64,000 nt of DNA from positions 786,501 through 850,500 of the forward strand of contig JAYKKM010000173.1 of NCBI GenBank assembly GCA_035772405.1, written 5' to 3'. Positions 1 to 14,461 of this stretch are shown here, piece after piece. The stretch is from Chrysogorgia sp. JL179-B06. Its lineage: Eukaryota > Cnidaria > Anthozoa > Scleralcyonacea > Chrysogorgiidae. The notes under the pieces were generated by a model. That model saw only the letters and a list, made by a program, of their open reading frames with translations. It made no database searches and was not told the DNA's origin. Position numbers and translations under genes: made by a program. Within the stretch, counting starts at the first letter, position 1. Every line of letters starts with the position of its first letter.

Positions 1-352
1 ATTAATTATCATAAATCAGGTTGAAAAACTTTCATTTTTCTAGAAAAGACCATCTTGCACGGCCGCGTAGCATCATGAAAATTCAAAATGCCACCAATCG
101 CAGAGTTGTTTATGAAATCAAATCAAATTTGGCGTGTGAGTGGATCTCATGTGCCTGGCGCTTGTCGAATTTCAATTTTTAATCATGCGTTACCGTGTGC
201 CGTGTTTTTCGATTGACGACTTCGGGGTCTTCATGACCCCTTTTGACTGGGCCGGACAGGAAAGAGTTAAGCTCAGAAATTATACTAACGTCTTATAAAG
301 TATAGCAATTCTGTGCCCAATCCGCAACTGTTGATTTTGGTTTTTGTTTCAG
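1..352. other. Intron sequence upstream of the first visible ANAPC2 exon
   Basis: No coding exon or repeat is recognised here. The block ends in a pyrimidine-rich tract and AG at 351-352, the acceptor for the exon at 353, so it is most simply the intron before that exon. Earlier ANAPC2 exons would lie left of the window. Confidence 0.5.
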
Positions 353-496
353 GTTTGAGACTCGTCTTCTTCACCCTGGAGCAGAAACAACGGATATTTT
401 AACGCAATACGTGTCTGCCATTCGAGCTTTAAGGGTCTTGGATCCGTCTGGTGTTATTTTAGAGAATGTTTGTGAACCAGTCAAATCATACTTAAG
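353..496 (+). CDS. ANAPC2: ANAPC2 exon (LLHPGAETTDIL segment)
   Basis: The acceptor AG is at 351-352 and the donor GT at 497. The exon encodes RFETRLLHPGAETTDIL and ALRVLDPSGVILENV, closely matching the conserved cullin-homology part of ANAPC2. It ends in phase 2 (first two bases of an Arg codon). Confidence 0.93.
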
Positions 497-3400
497 GTAG
501 ATTTACGAAGATTAGTTCATGATTGGGTCGGTTTCCTTTGATATATAGCGGTCTTCAATTTCGTTTAGTTACCCGGCTATTTTAAAAAGCCGGGGAGGGT
601 TTTGCTTATGAATTATAAAAAAATGAACTCATTCAAGTTGGGATCTTTGTTGTTTTGGGGTTAGCGGTTATTTGTTAACATTCACAGCGACATCTCCGAG
701 GCGCTTACCTCGGTAACTAACTATAGTTTCGGTATCTAACTATACCTAACCAAGATTTTGTTAAAGACAGATTGAAACATTCAACAACATACATGATTCG
801 TCTTTTAGAACTCGGGACGACACAGTACGTTGCATTGTGACAAGTTTGACGGATGAAAATAGCACAGACCTATCAGAGGTACGTACAGTGTATACTTGGC
901 GTAGTTTAACGTTACAAAATAGTGGAATACTGGGATCGAATATACGGAGTTGAGGACGTAAGCAGATGGAGTCTCGTCTTGGTAGCAATCAGAAAGTTAT
1001 TACATCGTGACTAGATGGTGCACTCGCAGTTGAGGTGACCGTGAGGCACTAGGTGAATGAATGAATAACTTTATTTAACCACGCTAATATCGTCAGCAAA
1101 TGCTGATTTCCACGATAGGCGTGTAAAATTATGGTACAAATACAAGAAATATTATAGTAATACAGTTAATAACAAATAATAGTATAATACAGTTATATAA
1201 AATTACAAAAATATAGTTTCTATATTTTACAAAATGTAGTTAAAAAACATGAGTCGCGATTTTTCTTTCAAAATAGGACCGTGTTTTACTTTTTCTTAAG
1301 TCAGCTGGTAGGGAGTTCCATAACGCAGCTCCGTCAAACATAAAACTCTTTTTCATGCAGTTTGTGCGTGGATTCGGTAAACAAACTGAGCTGTGACTTT
1401 CACGAAGATTATAGTGAAACAGTTCGTCTTTGTATGTGAATAACTCATGGAGGGAATTTGGCCCCATATTGTTCAGAACTTTGAACATCATTTTTGCTTT
1501 GGCTTTTAGACGCTGTGTTTGTAAAGGTTCCCATTCCAAAGCATTTAAGGCAGTTTGTTGATCAGTTTGATTAGGCACATTTGCTATAATACGTGTTGCT
1601 CTGTTTTGCAGTTTTTGTAAACGTTTGGATTGGGTCTCACCGAAAACATTCCAAACTTCGCAACAATAATTGAAATAAGGTTGAATTAATGAATTGTATA
1701 AACACTTTAGAGTCTTTTGATCAGCAAATTCTTTTACTTGTTTCAAAGCATATAGGCCTGATGATATTTTCTTACATACAGTATACTGTCTGTGTTAGCT
1801 TTCCAAGATAAATTTTCATCAACAATAACACCCAGAGCTTTGTATTGGGAAACTTGTTTTATCGGTTTGTCTTCAATAGTAATTTTTTAATTAAGGTCTG
1901 AGTCGTCTTCTGAACGATCTTTTTTAATATCCGCGAGAGGTTGGACGAAATGAGAGATTGTTACGATCGGACATGCCTGTATGATGAAATACATCATGGA
2001 AGTGCTAGCCCCCGCCTAATGGTTTTCTAATACTAACCTTAATACTAATAAAAGGATCGTCCAGATCCTTTTAGAAGACGACTCAGACCACCATCTAGCC
2101 ACGACCATGTTGCATGCACTGTTGCATGCGAGCTGAATTTTCTTCGCTATCGTAACCTTTATACACTGCAGTCTGCAAGACTTATAAATGTTATCAAGTG
2201 ACAGTGATAATATCTACAATATCTAAAACCGTATCTAGAAGTCCCCCTATTGATTGGATGACGTCACATCTCGTACTCGACCCATTACTTTCCGAGTACT
2301 AGCTGGCGACGAGCGCTCAATGGCAAACGTAGAAAGAATTGCAAAAATATAGTACTTTCAATTCGAATTGGGAAGGACATTTTCGTCTCTTGTCTCTTGA
2401 AAATTTCTCCACATTCACTCAATTTCCAAAATGTTTTCGAATTTAGAACATTTAAATAGTATAGGTTTATTTCAAGTGGCAAATTTAATTTTTCAAAACA
2501 CACAATCTTAAGCGCAGTAGCACTTTAAAGGGATACTCCACCCCAAAAAACAAGTGTTTCTTAAATGAAAGTTTTTTGTCGCCTCACATGAGAATGAGTA
2601 TTAGTTTTCTTCTAATTGTTCTAGTTTTAGAGAAATTTGGCTTTGTTTATCGTATTTTTGTAAATTGAAGGCCGCCATTTTTGTTCTGATTGCGGGCGAA
2701 TGCGGTCGCTCCCATTAATTTTTGACGTCATTGAGTGATAGAAACACTTTGAATAGAAATCCTGCACAATAAGAAATCCTGCATGCAGCCGAAGGCGACC
2801 CGACCCGTAGGCGCCTTTTTCTTTTGCTACTACCCGAAGGTAGGTGTGGGCGCAACTCCTATCCCTAGACAAAGTCCACTTACCCCACCAAGCTGGTAGA
2901 TTGAAGCACAAGAGAGAATCAACAAATTCAAATCCTGGGTCAGACCTCCACTCAGGGTCTTAAAAATAATTGAGGAGAAAGTGCTGCCTTTGCGATAATA
3001 TCAGGAAATGGTAAGACTTTCGGGTCTTCTCGGGTAACGACCTTAAATCGTAGGCCCTCGGAACCCCTATTATAGCACTTTCAGGAGATGACGTCAGTAG
3101 CCATGTTTGTTCGCATTTTCCCAGAGTTCTTGTGGCCATAACAAAATAAATAGCTCATTTGCAATAATTTGTGAGTCAAATTTGGTTTGTTTGTCCGAAT
3201 TTTGAGCTATTAATAGCAACCGCTTAATAATAATAATAATAATAATAAAGACGTATTAGGAGCATTATACAATAGTCTCAATGCTCTTACAACAATATAT
3301 TCTTAATGTTACTTATATATGACTAATTACAGTTTCATTATAAGATAAAGCCTACTACATATATTACCACTATGAACAAAAAACTATTAATTAAAAAAAA

Positions 3401-6400
3401 GAAAAGTCTTAAGTGCTGACTTGAAAATACTTAAAATATCAATGCTCAAATATCAAACGACGTGTTTGAGAAAAATAAGGTGGTCGAAGTTGATTCGTTG
3501 CGGTACATAACAAGGCCTGCACTAGATTCCTTAAAGGGCTATTGGGCTTCTAGCTTGTTGGGGTATTCCGTTCACCTAAGAGTGATAAATCTACTAAACT
3601 AAACTAACTAAACTTTACTCACATGAGTCGCAAGCTCAGGGATCAGACGAGGTAGTCACCCATCCAAGTATTAACCCCGCCCGATCAGGCTTAACCTCAG
3701 AACTCAGTGGTGAGAAGACTAAGATCACGTTATTGTCATGCTATTGTGAAAGGTTTCTTTGTGTAGAGTTTCTATCACTCAATGACGTCAAAAATTAATG
3801 GAGTGGATCGCATTCGCCCGTAATCAGAACAAAAATGGCGGACTTCAATTTACAAAAATACGATAAACAAAGCCAAATTTCTCTAAAACTAAAACGATTA
3901 GAAGAAAACTAATACCCATAGAACACTTGTTTTTGGGGGAGTGTGTCCCTTTAAATTGAATAAAATGTTCGCGATTTTTTTACTTCATTGACACACATTA
4001 ATTCTCTCCTCCAGGAGCTCTTGCAAGGCGACTCTAAAGCGTTGGAAGAATCTCATCCACAGGACAGTGATAATGATGAGGAGGAAGACTGGACACCAGA
4101 TCCCATCGATGCTGACCCAAGTAAGAATCTCCCTATCCCGATTATACCCGGTTTATCCTGTACTATCTCGTTTACCCATGTTTAATGTCTACTATGATGG
4201 AAAAAATCGTCTATCCAAATTTTGATTTTTTTAATTTAATTTAAAGGGTTAGGATTAGGATCTTTGTTGTTTTGGGGTTACTGGTTATTAACATGGTTAA
4301 GTGACAAAATTCTGACGATTATATAGCTCCCTTTTAGCTAGTACTGGCGGCCATTTTGAATAAGGCCTGGTTACACAGGAAATTTCAAAAAATGATCCCA
4401 AAATATTATTCTGCGTAATGCGAGCTTTTTGCGGATACTGTTTTCCTAAACCAGTCTCCGCTATGTCATGACTGACAATTTAACGATGTTTCGTCAATCC
4501 ATAGTCAATCGAGATATGGTCTGGAAACTCGGCAAACTTCAAAGCGACTATAATGAGCTACGTTTTGATGTTGAACCGTACTTACACCTAGCACATCCTT
4601 TGTTTTAGGTTTATTAATATTTAAACAACACGGTTGAGCAATTAAACCCAAACGATTCTATTGGATGATTGCATCATTATACTAAAATACAATAGGTTCA
4701 GTGACCGTGCACCGTGCACAAAATTGCATAAAGACGAACAAAAAGATAGAACAAAGACTTTAGCTGAGTTTCCAGACCATATTTCGATTGACTATGGTCA
4801 ATCACGTGGTACAAAATATGACGTTTTGTGGTAGATCAGAGGACAGGCCATTATCGTACTTTAAGTATTTGGTATCAAAATACTAGAAATATATGAGTTT
4901 AAACTATCCTGTATTTTTTTTAAATAAAGCGTAGTTTAATAAAGATTGAAGATATCCCAGTGTAGAAACGCCTTTGATAACAAAACTTTGCGATCTTTTG
5001 CAAGTTACTTAGAGAAATCTAAAACAGAAGCTTGACCAAGCTGTTTCTTGTCTAGGCCTTTACCGCAGACGACTAAAACCCATATAACCCGCGGTTTAGT
5101 CGTCTACGGCGCAGGCTGTTTCTTATATTGTTTTCATATTAATTAAAGGTTTTCCTAAATTACAGATTCAATAATCTAATTGGCAATTGCCAGTATCCGC
5201 ATGTGCGTTACAGCGTGCCTATGTTTTACGATGCTATACCGGTTAACCTTATTGCTACTTTAAATCGTTTGTCCCTAGCGAAGCCATCAAGAAGCAGAAA
5301 ATCTTCCGACATTATAAGGTAAAGGCCTTGATTATCAACCACAAGGACTTCACTCGGAGTCATCATTAACGCATGATGCACGAAAATCACAAATGATTTT
5401 CGGGGTTGCTGAATATTGAAGGGAATTTTGTGTTTAAAAATGGTATATTATAATAATAATAATAATAAAGACGTATTAGGAGCATTATACAATAGTCTCA
5501 ATGCTCTTACAACAATATATTCTTAATGTTAATTCTAAACTAATTACAGTTTCATAAGATGAAGCCTACTACATATATTACCACTATGAACCGGCGTGTG
5601 TCTACAGCGAGTACAGTTCGATGAGTTTTATTCCAAGTTAATTACAGCACGCACGCGCACAGATCAAATATATATTATGTATATATATATATTATATTAT
5701 ACATAATAACTCCATGGGCTAATTTATTCGGGGTTGGGTATAGAATTTCCTATGAAATGAAAATTAAGTTTATCTTATTTAAATGAACTCCTAAAATGAT
5801 GAGGAATGGTAATTTAGATCGTTTTCATCTCTCACGTCGTTCTTGAGGTATTTAGACTTTTGTGATATGATGCAATAGCGTCTGCATCTGGCTGCTATTA
5901 ATAGCTCAAAAAGTGGATAAACAAACCAAATTTGACTCACAAATGATTGCAAATGAGCTATTTCTTTTGTTATGGCCGCAATAATTATGGGTAAAAGCGG
6001 ACAAACATCGATACTGACGTCATCTCGACGGAGCGCTATTGAAGTAGCCTGTGATCAAGATGTTTGTACATTTTTAGAAAATTAAGAAATTAGAAATAGT
6101 AAATTAATCTGGGATCGCTATTTCGATGTGGAAAGTTTCAAGTGATTTCGTCGAATGATCTCAAAGATATACTTGATTTTCTAAAAATGTAGAAACATCT
6201 GACGTCATAGGTTATCTCATTTGCATATCACAATAGTCTAAGTATCTCAAGAACTACGCGAGATACGAAAGAACTCTAAATCATTCCTATTCATTTTCGG
6301 ATTTCATTTAAATAAGACAAACTTAATTTTCATTTCATAGGCACTTTAATATTGGAAGTATTTTTGTGTCTAAGATGTGGGGGCTTACTTCCGGGGATTA

Positions 6401-8341
6401 TTTTCGGAGGGGGTTATTCTCGGAGGGCTTATTTTCGGAGTGCTTATTTTCGGGGGTTTATTTTCGGGGTTTATTCTCGGGGGTTTATTCTCGGAGGGCT
6501 TATTTTTGGAGGGCTTATTTTCGGGAAGAAGTTTACAGTAGGTGGAAGATTCTTATTAGTGGGGGTTTACTGTGTGTCATAATAACGTATGTACTGGTAT
6601 TTGTTATAGCATGCTGGTCAATATCTATGGAAGCAGGGATCTGTTTGTCTCAGAGTACCGTACTCTCCTCGCTGATCGTATTTTGGCTTCCTTCAACTAT
6701 GATAACGCAAAAGAGGTAAGAGACTGGGTTGCCCATACGAGGTAAAAGACGTGGACGATCGTCAAGCTCAAATCCTCAAAGAAAAAAAAAGAGTCCCGGA
6801 CAGGAATTCTGATTGCCGGTGAGATGGTCTAACCATTGAGCCACTGAGACTAAAAACAAGCCGGTCTAGTAAAAATTGGGCTTGGATTAAAGTCGAAAAT
6901 ATATATGGAAAATACCGTAAAAAACTCATGAAATATTCAAACTCAAAGTGACATATTGAATTATAAGTTCAGGAAATACTGCCAGATATAAAGCCAGACA
7001 ATGATGAAAGACTTTTACATTCCTCTGTTTTAGCAGTCACTATATATATATCAGTATCTATAAGGGAAAAGCGGAAAGGACACACTCATTACCATTTCGG
7101 ACAAACAAAAGGTTATCAAGGCAAAGCTCAAATCATAAAAATTTTTGACATTCAACTATTCACTTCATGTAGAATATATATCAGGAATATCATATTTGAT
7201 GCTCAATGAGCTTGGGTGAAGTAGCGTAGAGGCCAGAAGAACTTTGACACGAATCTCTCTCTTTTATAAAATGAGTAGGCACCTAATTGACATTGATGTA
7301 GATCTTTACCTTCAATCCCACACCGAACGAAGAACCCGGGGTAGCCATAATTATAAGTATAGAGTTTACAAGGCCACCAAGAATGTTTATTTTTACTCTT
7401 TTTTCCAAGAACAATCAAACAGTAGAATAATAGCCTTCCTAGTGACATTGTTGATATAAATTCACTCTTAGTTAACTAATTTTTTTAAGTGATTGATTAT
7501 TTTATATTTGTATATAGTTTACTATTTTATAGATTTTTATAGTTTTATGATATTTGTATGAATTTTACAGATTTAATAAAATGTAGATGTAGATGCCCTT
7601 GTAGACACGTTATCTTCAATCATAAGCTGAAGAAAAGAGGGTGGAAAAATAGATGTTTTAAGATTGCAATAAGTCAGTCAAAGTAAATGGGGTAGGGAAT
7701 GTAGATTTAAAAAAATATTTTACACTGTTTGAATTGTTTTTTTAATGCCTGAAATATCTGTTGTTGATCTCATTTTAGCTTCGTTATTTGGAGCTACTCA
7801 AATTACGTTTTGGCGAGTCCCACCTTCAATTTTGTGAAGTTATGTTGAAGGATGTGGCAGATTCAAGGAGAATTAACACAAACATTCACTCAAAGATTGA
7901 AAACAGCGACGAAAAGGTAATATGATTATTACTTGCCGTTTCATAGTCAAAGAGGTTATATTTTTTGGTGCAACTTAAAAGAGCCAATGTAGCCCGCAAC
8001 AATTTAGGACTATTTTATATTAGTTGTATTAAATCAATACTTCATACTCCCGTTTTTATTGACAGTATTTAAGCAGGAGGCTCTCTCACATAAAGTGATT
8101 TTAAGAAAGGTCCTATATAAATAAATTACAATAATTAATTACTAAATTACACAAGGATGAACTAAAAATAGATATTACAACATTAAAAAAGTTCATGATG
8201 GTATTAAAGTTATAGTGTTGAATAAGAGTTCTATAACATTGTTATATATATTTAAGAAATTTCGATTTCAAGTGAGAAACATTATCTGCATTTCTGATAT
8301 CTTCACTTAGGGTGTTCCAGTCTTTTGCATGTATTCTACCC

Positions 8342-8426
<85 letters not shown>

Positions 8427-11400
8427 TACGAAGGTAATCCAAGTAAACAAAACCACTCTTGTACAAAATAACAACACTTATTTTGACCAAAGACAATCCT
8501 GTCATCCGCCATCTCCTTGTAATACTTCGCCTAATTAACTGGGAAGTTGGTGACGTCACAACCTGGGTAAACCTGATGAAACTACTCTGTGGGTGGCCGA
8601 ATTTCAGCGGAATGCTTTTTAAAATGTTGTGGTTCGATTGAAAAAGGAAGACATTCCTAAAATCTAGTTCCAGACTTATAAAGACACGAGGATAGCTAGA
8701 TAAAAATTACGCTTTATAATGCAGTAATTTTGTCATGCATATAATAAGTTGTGTTATGTTTGCAGCCCTCTGTCAACGTACATGCTATGATCTTGTCCAA
8801 CGTGTTTTGGCCAACGTTCAGAGAAGAGAAACTGGAGTTACCAGAACAAGTGAAGAGGTTTGAATTTAAAATTCTGAGCTTACCTTTTATAGCTTGTGCT
8901 GACATGGATCTCTTTCATAATGGCATCCAAATTAAATATTCTTTTATATTTATTTAAATTAGCCTTTCTGACCTCGTTCATGTGTCTGTAATTCCAAAGA
9001 ATCTTTGCTTTGTAACGAGGCCAGAAAGGCTAATTTGCATGAATATAAAAGAATACTTAGACTGGCTGCCATTATGAAAATATGAACGAGTTATAATGCT
9101 CTTATATAACGAAATATACTTGGTTTTATAAGTAACTTAAAGTGTCTATGAAGTGAAAAATTCGCTAGCATTTTTTTGCTTTAACGGACAAAGTAGCACG
9201 GCAGGAGCATTCACTGAAAATTACAAGTGAATCTGCTGCATAGTCTTCGAGCTATCAACTCTCAAAGTTTGTCCATTGGCATAGTTTCACGTTACAAAAT
9301 AGGGAAAGACTGGGATTGAATATATGTGGTATATGACGTACGCAGATGGATCATTAATGTTCAAATAAATTGTTCTTATATGCATAGTCTACCTGCATAC
9401 GTCACAAGACAATGAACCGCGCGTTTCAGATTTCACCTAAAACATTTAGCCATGCCAAACTTTGAGAGTTGATAACTCGAAGACTATGAGGCAGATTCAC
9501 TTGAAATTTTCAGTGTACTCTCATGCCGTGCTACTTTGTCCGTCAAAGCAAAAAAAATGCTAGCGAATTTTTCACTTCATAGATACTTTAAGTACATGTA
9601 ACTTTAAGAATCTTTGTTGTAAGATAAAACAATTATTGGATTCGGCTTACACATGATATCAATTATTATCCAGACATCTGTCAATGTTATCCGCCTCAAC
9701 CTTCGGCTTCGGCAGATAACATTGACCTCGGTCTGGATAATTCTTGATATCAGCTCAGCTTCATCCAATAATTGTTTATTATTATACAATACTCATACAA
9801 TCTCGATTGTGATTGGCTAAAAAACCTATAGAAAATTCTTGATGTCTTGCCACCTACAAAATATCAAAAATTATCTGTAGGTGACGTAATTTTATTTGCG
9901 TGGCTTACTTGCTAAACTCCCTAAGGCTTCTACATTTATAATTCAGCCTTCAGCTTCGGCAGATAACCGAAATCATCTATAATAATTTTCATCTCACCGA
10001 AATCTGCTACTTGAGCCAAAATCCAAAACGGTGACTCATGGAGACAGAACATTTTTCTTTTTTAAAATTAATAGTTTTTTGTTCATAGTGGTAATTTATA
10101 TATAGGCTTTATCTTATAATGAAACTGTAATTAGTTTTATAAGTAACATTGAGAATATATTGTTGTAAGAGCATTGAGGTATTGTATAATGCTCCTAATA
10201 CGTCTTTATTATTACTATAACATCGACCTCCGTCTGGATAATTCTTGATATGCTCAGCCTCATCCATTATTATCAGCTATATATTATATATTTTCATGAT
10301 TTTCAGTTCAATGGACAACTACACGGAACAATATAAATCTCTAAAAGGATCTCGTACGTTGCAGTGGATACCGCATTTAGGTCTTGTTGACTTAGAGCTT
10401 GAACTCGAAGACCGAACTGTCTCGTTCAGTGTCACACCTGCCCGTGCCGCAACCATTATGCATTTCCAAGAAAAACGTAAGTACTTCGCACTGATCTCTA
10501 AATAAAGACTATCGAGCAACTATTGTTCAGAAAATGATACCGGAAGTAGCTCGTTGTGGCCATCTTGTTGGGACCACGCTATATATAGTTTTACTATAGG
10601 AGACAGAGACTATCTGTCTCTGATCTTTTAAGATGCTAAAATGAATCAGTTGTCCAAGGTTTTTCCATAATATAGAACACAAACTACTATGAAGCCGGAA
10701 TTAGCGCGTGGCGGCCATATTGGAGTGATTAGGGTGGTCATTCCAATATGGCCGCCACGAAATATTCCCGGCTTCATAATTATTGTAATATAGCCCGTAG
10801 TTTGTGTTGTAAATTACGGAAAAATCTTCGACAACTGATTCATTTTAGCATCTTAAAAGATCAGAGACAGATAGTCTCTGTCGCCTACAGTAAAACGATA
10901 TAGTGTGGTTCCTTCAAAATGGCCGCCGAGAATTAAATTCCCCACTTTATTGCTAAATTATTAGCTAGATTGGTGTTTCAAGAGTCTAAATGCTGCCACG
11001 TAACATGATATTTATATAGTGATAAATATTAGTTCATATAGTATGAGATCATTACAATATTCTAAGGAAGTTAAAGTTTGTGTTACTGTTTATAAACATG
11101 AAAATATGTCTATCTAAAATATTATTTAACAAGAGGTTTTACCTGACACTGTCTTTGAACAAGCAATCTCTATGTTTTATATTGTATCACTATTATTATA
11201 ACTATAGACATTAAACACTTATTTATTTTATTTTATAATATTTTAATAATATTTTATAATACCCGATATTTAAAATGCAACAAAAAATCTTACCCAACAT
11301 TTTACCGCTAAAAATTTGGCATACCCAATCCATTTATTTTCGGTACCAACCCCAGCCATCAATATAGACGACTTTCACGATCATGCGCAGTAGCAACAAA

Positions 11401-12708
11401 TTTTCATCGTAGGTAAAAACAACTGTTTCAGCTGGAAAGAGCATATTGAAAATAGTAGAAGTCCAAAGTTTTAAAGGAATTGTGTAAAAAAGGAAGAAGT
11501 TACACAAGCAGAAAGTTGGCCATTTCAAAAGGGATTTATTAGTGATTTAATAAGGATTTTGGCTTGGCGGGCGGGCGTTGCACGCCAAGCAAAATCCCTA
11601 TTAAATCCATAGTGAAGAGCAAAACTTCCAAAGTGTGTAGCTTTCGCACTATTTGCCGCATTAGTTTCAAACGTTGCGCTTTTACTATTTTTAATATGAT
11701 CTTTCTAGCTAAAACAGTTGTTTTTACCTCATGAAAATTTGAAATAAAATTGCTACTGCGCATGACCCCTGAAACTCGTCTATAATGAACTCTTCCTTAG
11801 GGTAAGGAAGAAACTTTAGCAGATCGGCTGGTATGTTCTAACTGGATTTGTTCTCGTGTAGTCGTGTGTCGCTGACTATATTTATTTATTTCAGCTCGAT
11901 GGACGTTGGATGAACTGAGCAGTACCATGCACATGGCCAGTGGTGTTCTACGGCGTTGCCTTGGTTTCTGGCTGGGACAAGGAGTCTTGAAACAGGAAGG
12001 TCAAGATACTTATGTTGTGTTGGAAAAACATCGTGAAAGACAGGAACTGCAAGGTAATACTGTAACAAAAGTGTACAAAAGTAGAGTGCTGTGTAGGCAG
12101 TGTTTTGGTTATAATAATAATAATAATAAAAGACGTATTAGGAGCATTATACAATAGTCTCAATGCTCTTACAACAATATATTCTTAATTTTACTTATAA
12201 AACGTATTACAGTTCCATTATATAAGACAAAGCCCACTACATATATTACCACTATGAACAAAAAAACATTAATTTTAAACACAGGTGACTGACATGCTGA
12301 CTTAAAATTACTTAACATATCAAAGCTTCTAATTTCCTGTGGTAATGAATTCCACAGTTTTGGTGCCGCAACCGAGAACGCTCTGTCTCCATGAGTCACC
12401 GTTTTGGATTTTGGCTCAAGTAGCAGATTTCGGTCAGATGATCTCAAAGCACGAGTAGGTTTATATTTAGTTAGCAAATCAGTAATATAAACAGGCGCCT
12501 GGCCATGCAAAGCCTTGAAAGTAATTATTAGTATCTTAAATACAATCCTTGATCTCACTGGCAACCAGTGAAGATTACGAAGCACAGGGGAGATATGCAA
12601 TATGCTCCGATTTTTTAACCCCTGTAACAAGTCTAGCAGCTGTATTTTGAGCTCAATTCAGCTTCTGGTAAGCCATATAGGATGCTATTAGAGCTGTCAA
12701 GTTATATA

Positions 12709-12739
<31 letters not shown>

Positions 12740-14386
12740 TATAGTCCAGTCAATCTACGGTTTAACATGAAACAAATTGCAAGATAAATTATTTTAGCTT
12801 TCTCAGTACCTTGATACGTTCATAAATAACATGCCAAAAGTCCCTGGAAATTCTTTAAAGTGCATATAACGTCTGTGGGGATTTAACATATTTGTAATCT
12901 ATGGATTCTCCTGAGATAAATTGTAATGTATCTTGTCAGCTGAAAATTTCATCTTCATAGACTTTTTTGCTGTTAAAGTTGACGGAAATGACGTCAAATC
13001 GGGAATCTGTCTATATGAAAACCTCTTTACAGATGCCCGATTTGACGTCATTTCCGTCAACTTTAACAGCAAAAAAGTCTATGAAGATGAAATTTTCAGC
13101 TGACAAGATATATTACAATTTATCTCAGGAGAATCCATAGATTACAAATATGTTAAATCCCCAAAGACGTTATAGGCACTTTAAAAAAAGTGAAATTTCA
13201 AATTCAGGTTTAGGAAATATACCTATATCTTTAGAAAGTTCTCAAAAAGCTAAGCTCATTTTGAGTTATTCGCTGAAGAAAAGTGGAAAATGCCACAAAA
13301 TGTTTTTTTTTAGCAGGTTTAATCTTACGTAACTCAAAGTGGGCCTGGGAAATTGTACTCCCCGTATAAATGTCCTTCATATGGGTTTTTTGAGAACTTT
13401 CTATTGACGACATTGGTAATATTTGGTAAAAGTGAACTTGAAATTTCACTTTTTTAAAGGATAGTGCTTTTGTAGTTAAATTGTAAGAAAAACCGAGGGA
13501 CGTTTGGTATGTGATTTCTGAATGTATCAAGGTGCTGAGAAAGCTAAAACCATTTCTGTTGCAATTTGTTTGAAGTTGAACCTTTATTTCAGGTAGATTG
13601 ACTGGACTAATATAGTAAAGCGAAAAGGTGGTGATCTGCTGAGATTTTTAGCAATGAAATACTGACGCCTTTCATCAGCGTAAGACGTGAACTGTAACGA
13701 TTGTGAGAGCTTGGATTCGAGAGTAGTGGCGTAACAGAGGGATAGACGAGGCCCTTATACATGTTTTGGGTCTGTGGGCCCTTGAAGGCTCGTATATACA
13801 ATATTGACACCTATATCAGCTCTTTCTTATCAACTGAAATCAGGACATTAATGATTCTTCACCATAAATCGCAGATTCGCACGAGGCCGGGGTCCAGTAG
13901 AATCGATTATCGGGGCCCTCGTAAATTAGTTGACTAAATATGACGATGAAATATATGTCAGTAATGTCGCTGTTAAGCCGTATTTTTTCATTATAATCTT
14001 TTTATTTTTTATTTTATTTAAAAAATTCTCCCTAAGGCTGGGTGCACAGCAAAAGGACACGAGGTCGGGGCTCTTAGTTCTCGACCTAACCCTTCCTAAT
14101 ACGCCACTGGTCGAGAGATGATAACATGGACGATTGCCAAGCTCAAATCATCAAAAAGTATTCCTTAGCCCCAGGGATCCTTCTGATCGCCGGTTAGATG
14201 CTCTAAAGCCTACCCCTTGCTTGAGCTACCGCGACTCAGATGGAACGTGAAAATTACTGTTTAGAATTTCCTTGGAATTATTATTCTTCGTTTGATTTTC
14301 AGATGTTGTTTATGATCCAGAAAGCGAATCTGCCATGGCTACTTCAGAAGATCAAAGAGAAGGCGCACTTCAGGTTAATTTACGTC

Positions 14387-14461
<75 letters not shown>

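Larger units (their letters stand above)
2521..3957. mobile_element. Large foldback DNA element with ~200-bp inverted arms
   Basis: The sequence from about 2521 (ctttaaagggatactccacc) to about 2765 is found inverted at about 3765-3957 (ending gtgtgtccctttaaa). Matching landmarks in both arms are the TGACGTCA-containing stretch, a CAAAAATGGCGG-like stretch, and acaagtgtt near each end. The interior carries a 5S-like SINE remnant and a LINE 3' end, so other elements inserted into it. No transposase is visible. Confidence 0.7.
12740..13610. mobile_element. Outer foldback element with ~100-bp arms
   Basis: tagtccagtcaatctac at 12741 is mirrored by gtagattgactggacta near 13610. Further pairing: acaaattgcaa / ttgcaatttgt and gctttctcagtaccttgata / tatcaaggtgctgagaaagc. 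A second palindrome (12855-13184) and a third (about 13188-13461) lie inside it. Confidence 0.7.

Noticed and set aside
3633..3730. Functional 5S rRNA gene
   Set aside because: Only the internal promoter half resembles 5S; the ends do not pair and no terminator T-run fits.
6352..6719. Gly/Phe-rich ORFs on plus
   Set aside because: Produced by the 15-17 bp minisatellite; the second overlaps the genuine ANAPC2 exon in another frame.
9604..9789. 61-codon minus ORF
   Set aside because: It spans a foldback element whose two arms supply the coding text.
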